A stretch of 7,064 nucleotides of DNA from CAYVSY01 sp964454255 (GTDB lineage Bacteria > Bacillota_I > Bacilli_A > RF39 > UBA660): contig CAYVSY010000046.1 of NCBI GenBank assembly GCA_964454255.1, forward strand, positions 1 to 7,064, written 5' to 3'. A model generated the notes under the pieces. It was not told the DNA's origin and ran no database searches. It saw only the letters and a list, made by a program, of their open reading frames with translations. Of the stretch, positions 6,295-7,064 are shown piece after piece. Position numbers and translations under genes: made by a program. Positions within the stretch are counted from its first letter, which is position 1. Each line of letters starts with the position of its first letter.

Positions 6295-6510
6295 ATGAGT
6301 AAAGATGATGTTTTAGAAGTAGAAGGTAAAATATTAGAAATTTTACCAGGTGGAAAATTTAAAGCGCAACTTGTCAATGGTCATATAATAGAAGCTCACG
6401 TTTCTGGTAAAATACGAGTAAATAATATTCGCATCTTACCAGGTGATACCGTTACAATTGAATTATCACCATATGATTTAACACGTGGGCGTATAATCTA
6501 TAGAAAGTAA
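6295..6510 (+). CDS. infA: Translation initiation factor IF-1
   Basis: IF-1 binds the A site of the 30S subunit and aids IF-2 and IF-3 during initiation. The 71-residue product is a single OB-fold domain. It has the standard opening MSKDDVLEVEGKILEILPGG, the core AHVSGKIRVNNIRILPGD (34-51) and the signature ELSPYDLTRGRIIYRK (56-71). It is one residue shorter than the common 72-residue form at the C-terminus. The start at 6295 was chosen over an in-frame ATG at 6262 because of the ribosome binding site and the family length. It begins four bases after the map stop, and rpmJ follows after 14 bases, the usual Firmicutes order. Confidence 0.97.
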   Translation: MSKDDVLEVEGKILEILPGGKFKAQLVNGHIIEAHVSGKIRVNNIRILPGDTVTIELSPYDLTRGRIIYRK

Positions 6511-6524
6511 ATGGAGGGATTATA

Positions 6525-6638
6525 ATGAAAGTAAAAGCGTCAGTAAAACCTATTTGTGAAAAATGCAAAATTATTAAACGTAATGGCAAAGTAATGGTTA
6601 TTTGTGAAAATCCAAAACACAAACAAAAACAAGGTTAA
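6525..6638 (+). CDS. rpmJ: Ribosomal protein L36 (bL36), zinc-binding type
   Basis: L36 is the smallest large-subunit protein and helps fold 23S rRNA around helices near the L6 region. The 37-residue product reads MKVKASVKPICEKCKIIKRN and ends NPKHKQKQG. The zinc ligands C11, C14, C27 and H32 are all present, so it is the zinc-dependent form. A GGAGGG at 6513-6518 lies six bases upstream of the ATG, and the TAA is at 6636-6638. It sits between infA and rpsM, exactly where Firmicutes place it. Length, ligand spacing and context agree. Confidence 0.97.
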   Translation: MKVKASVKPICEKCKIIKRNGKVMVICENPKHKQKQG

Positions 6639-6652
6639 TAGGAGGGAAAATT

Positions 6653-7018
6653 ATGGCACGTATTAAAGGTATTGACTTACCTAATGACAAAAGAGTTGAA
6701 GTAGCACTTACATACATATATGGTATTGGAAGACAACTATCTAAAACAATTTGTCAAAATGCTAATGTAAATTTAGATACAAAAGCAAAAGACCTAACTG
6801 AAGAAGAAATAGTAAAATTAAGAGATGAGATTTCTAAACATTCAGTTGAAGGTGATTTAAGAAGAGAAGTAAATATGAATATTAAAACAAAAATGGAAAT
6901 CAATTCATATCAAGGAACTCGTCATAAAAAGGGATTACCTGTAAGAGGACAAAGAACATCAACTAATGCTAAAACAAGAAAAGGCAAAGGGAAAACCGTT
7001 GCTAATAAAAAGAAGTAA
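6653..7018 (+). CDS. rpsM: Ribosomal protein S13 (uS13)
   Basis: S13 sits in the head of the 30S subunit, contacts the P-site tRNA and forms an intersubunit bridge with L5. The 121 residues match the Firmicutes length. Landmarks are MARIKGIDLPNDKRVEVALT at the start, YIYGIGR (21-27, helix-two-turn-helix region), VEGDLRREV (65-73), GLPVRGQRT (94-102) and the basic tail ending KTVANKKK. The normally very conserved YRGxRHRRG stretch reads YQGTRHKKG here (86-94). AGGAGGG at 6640-6646 precedes the ATG. rpsK follows after 19 bases. Confidence 0.97.
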   Translation: MARIKGIDLPNDKRVEVALTYIYGIGRQLSKTICQNANVNLDTKAKDLTEEEIVKLRDEISKHSVEGDLRREVNMNIKTKMEINSYQGTRHKKGLPVRGQRTSTNAKTRKGKGKTVANKKK

Positions 7019-7037
7019 TACTTAAGGAGGTTACAAT

Positions 7038-7064
7038 ATGGCTTATAAACAAAGAAAAAGAAAA
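7038..7064 (+). CDS. rpsK: Probable ribosomal protein S11, first nine codons
   Basis: An ATG at 7038 follows a full AAGGAGGT (7024-7031) at normal spacing and opens a frame, MAYKQRKRK, that runs off the window end. The nine residues are basic, like the start of S11, but not diagnostic by themselves. The assignment rests on position, since rpsK follows rpsM in nearly all bacteria. S11 forms part of the 30S platform near the mRNA exit. Confidence 0.8.

Noticed and set aside
6183..6377. Minus-strand open frame opposite the map-infA junction
   Set aside because: It is antisense to conserved coding sequence and shows no recognisable domain.
6469..6526. TATAAT strings at 6492-6497 and 6521-6526 as possible internal promoters before rpmJ
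   Set aside because: For the first, no -35-like hexamer is seen at about 17 bases upstream; the second overlaps the rpmJ start codon. Such strings are expected by chance in AT-rich sequence.

Overview
The window is a contiguous, all-plus-strand piece of the conserved ribosomal protein cluster (the spc operon running into the alpha operon). The order is rplN (3' end), rplX, rplE, rpsN (zinc type), rpsH, rplF, rplR, rpsE, rplO, secY, adk, map, infA, rpmJ, rpsM, rpsK (first nine codons). Every product is recognisable from family motifs. There is no gene-free stretch longer than 26 bases and no mobile element, RNA gene or CRISPR array.

The organism looks like a low-GC Gram-positive bacterium, in the Bacilli / Mollicutes-like part of the Firmicutes. 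The DNA is strongly AT-rich, with A/T-ending codons and mostly TAA stops. Shine-Dalgarno sites are strong AAGGAGG types, S14 is the short four-cysteine form, adenylate kinase carries a four-cysteine LID, and adk-map-infA-rpmJ follows secY as in Firmicutes. All six Trp codons in the window are TGG, which favours the standard bacterial code over the Mycoplasma code. The genus cannot be named from this sequence; an uncultured gut Bacilli/RF39-like lineage is a guess.

Layout: positions 1-3606 encode nine ribosomal proteins of the spc operon, mostly separated by 15-26 bases that hold little more than a strong ribosome binding site. Positions 3608-6510 hold secY (translocon), adk (nucleotide balance), map (removal of N-terminal Met) and infA (translation initiation), packed with 1-base overlaps or gaps of 1-5 bases and with weaker ribosome binding sites. 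Positions 6525-7064 return to ribosomal proteins L36, S13 and S11. Together the genes couple ribosome assembly, translation initiation, nascent-chain maturation and membrane insertion. No promoter or terminator was found inside, so the window is probably transcribed as one unit from upstream.

I find no undescribed system here; this is a core housekeeping region. The points worth a second look are small. The rpmD (L30) gene is missing, with rpsE and rplO overlapping at TAATG. The adenylate kinase P-loop has two Gly-to-Ala replacements and its NMP-binding region contains a 22-base perfect in-frame repeat. L24 has a Lys/Thr-rich tail in place of the usual C-terminus, and S5 has an N-terminal extension. 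The only TGA stop is immediately backed up by an in-frame TAA.
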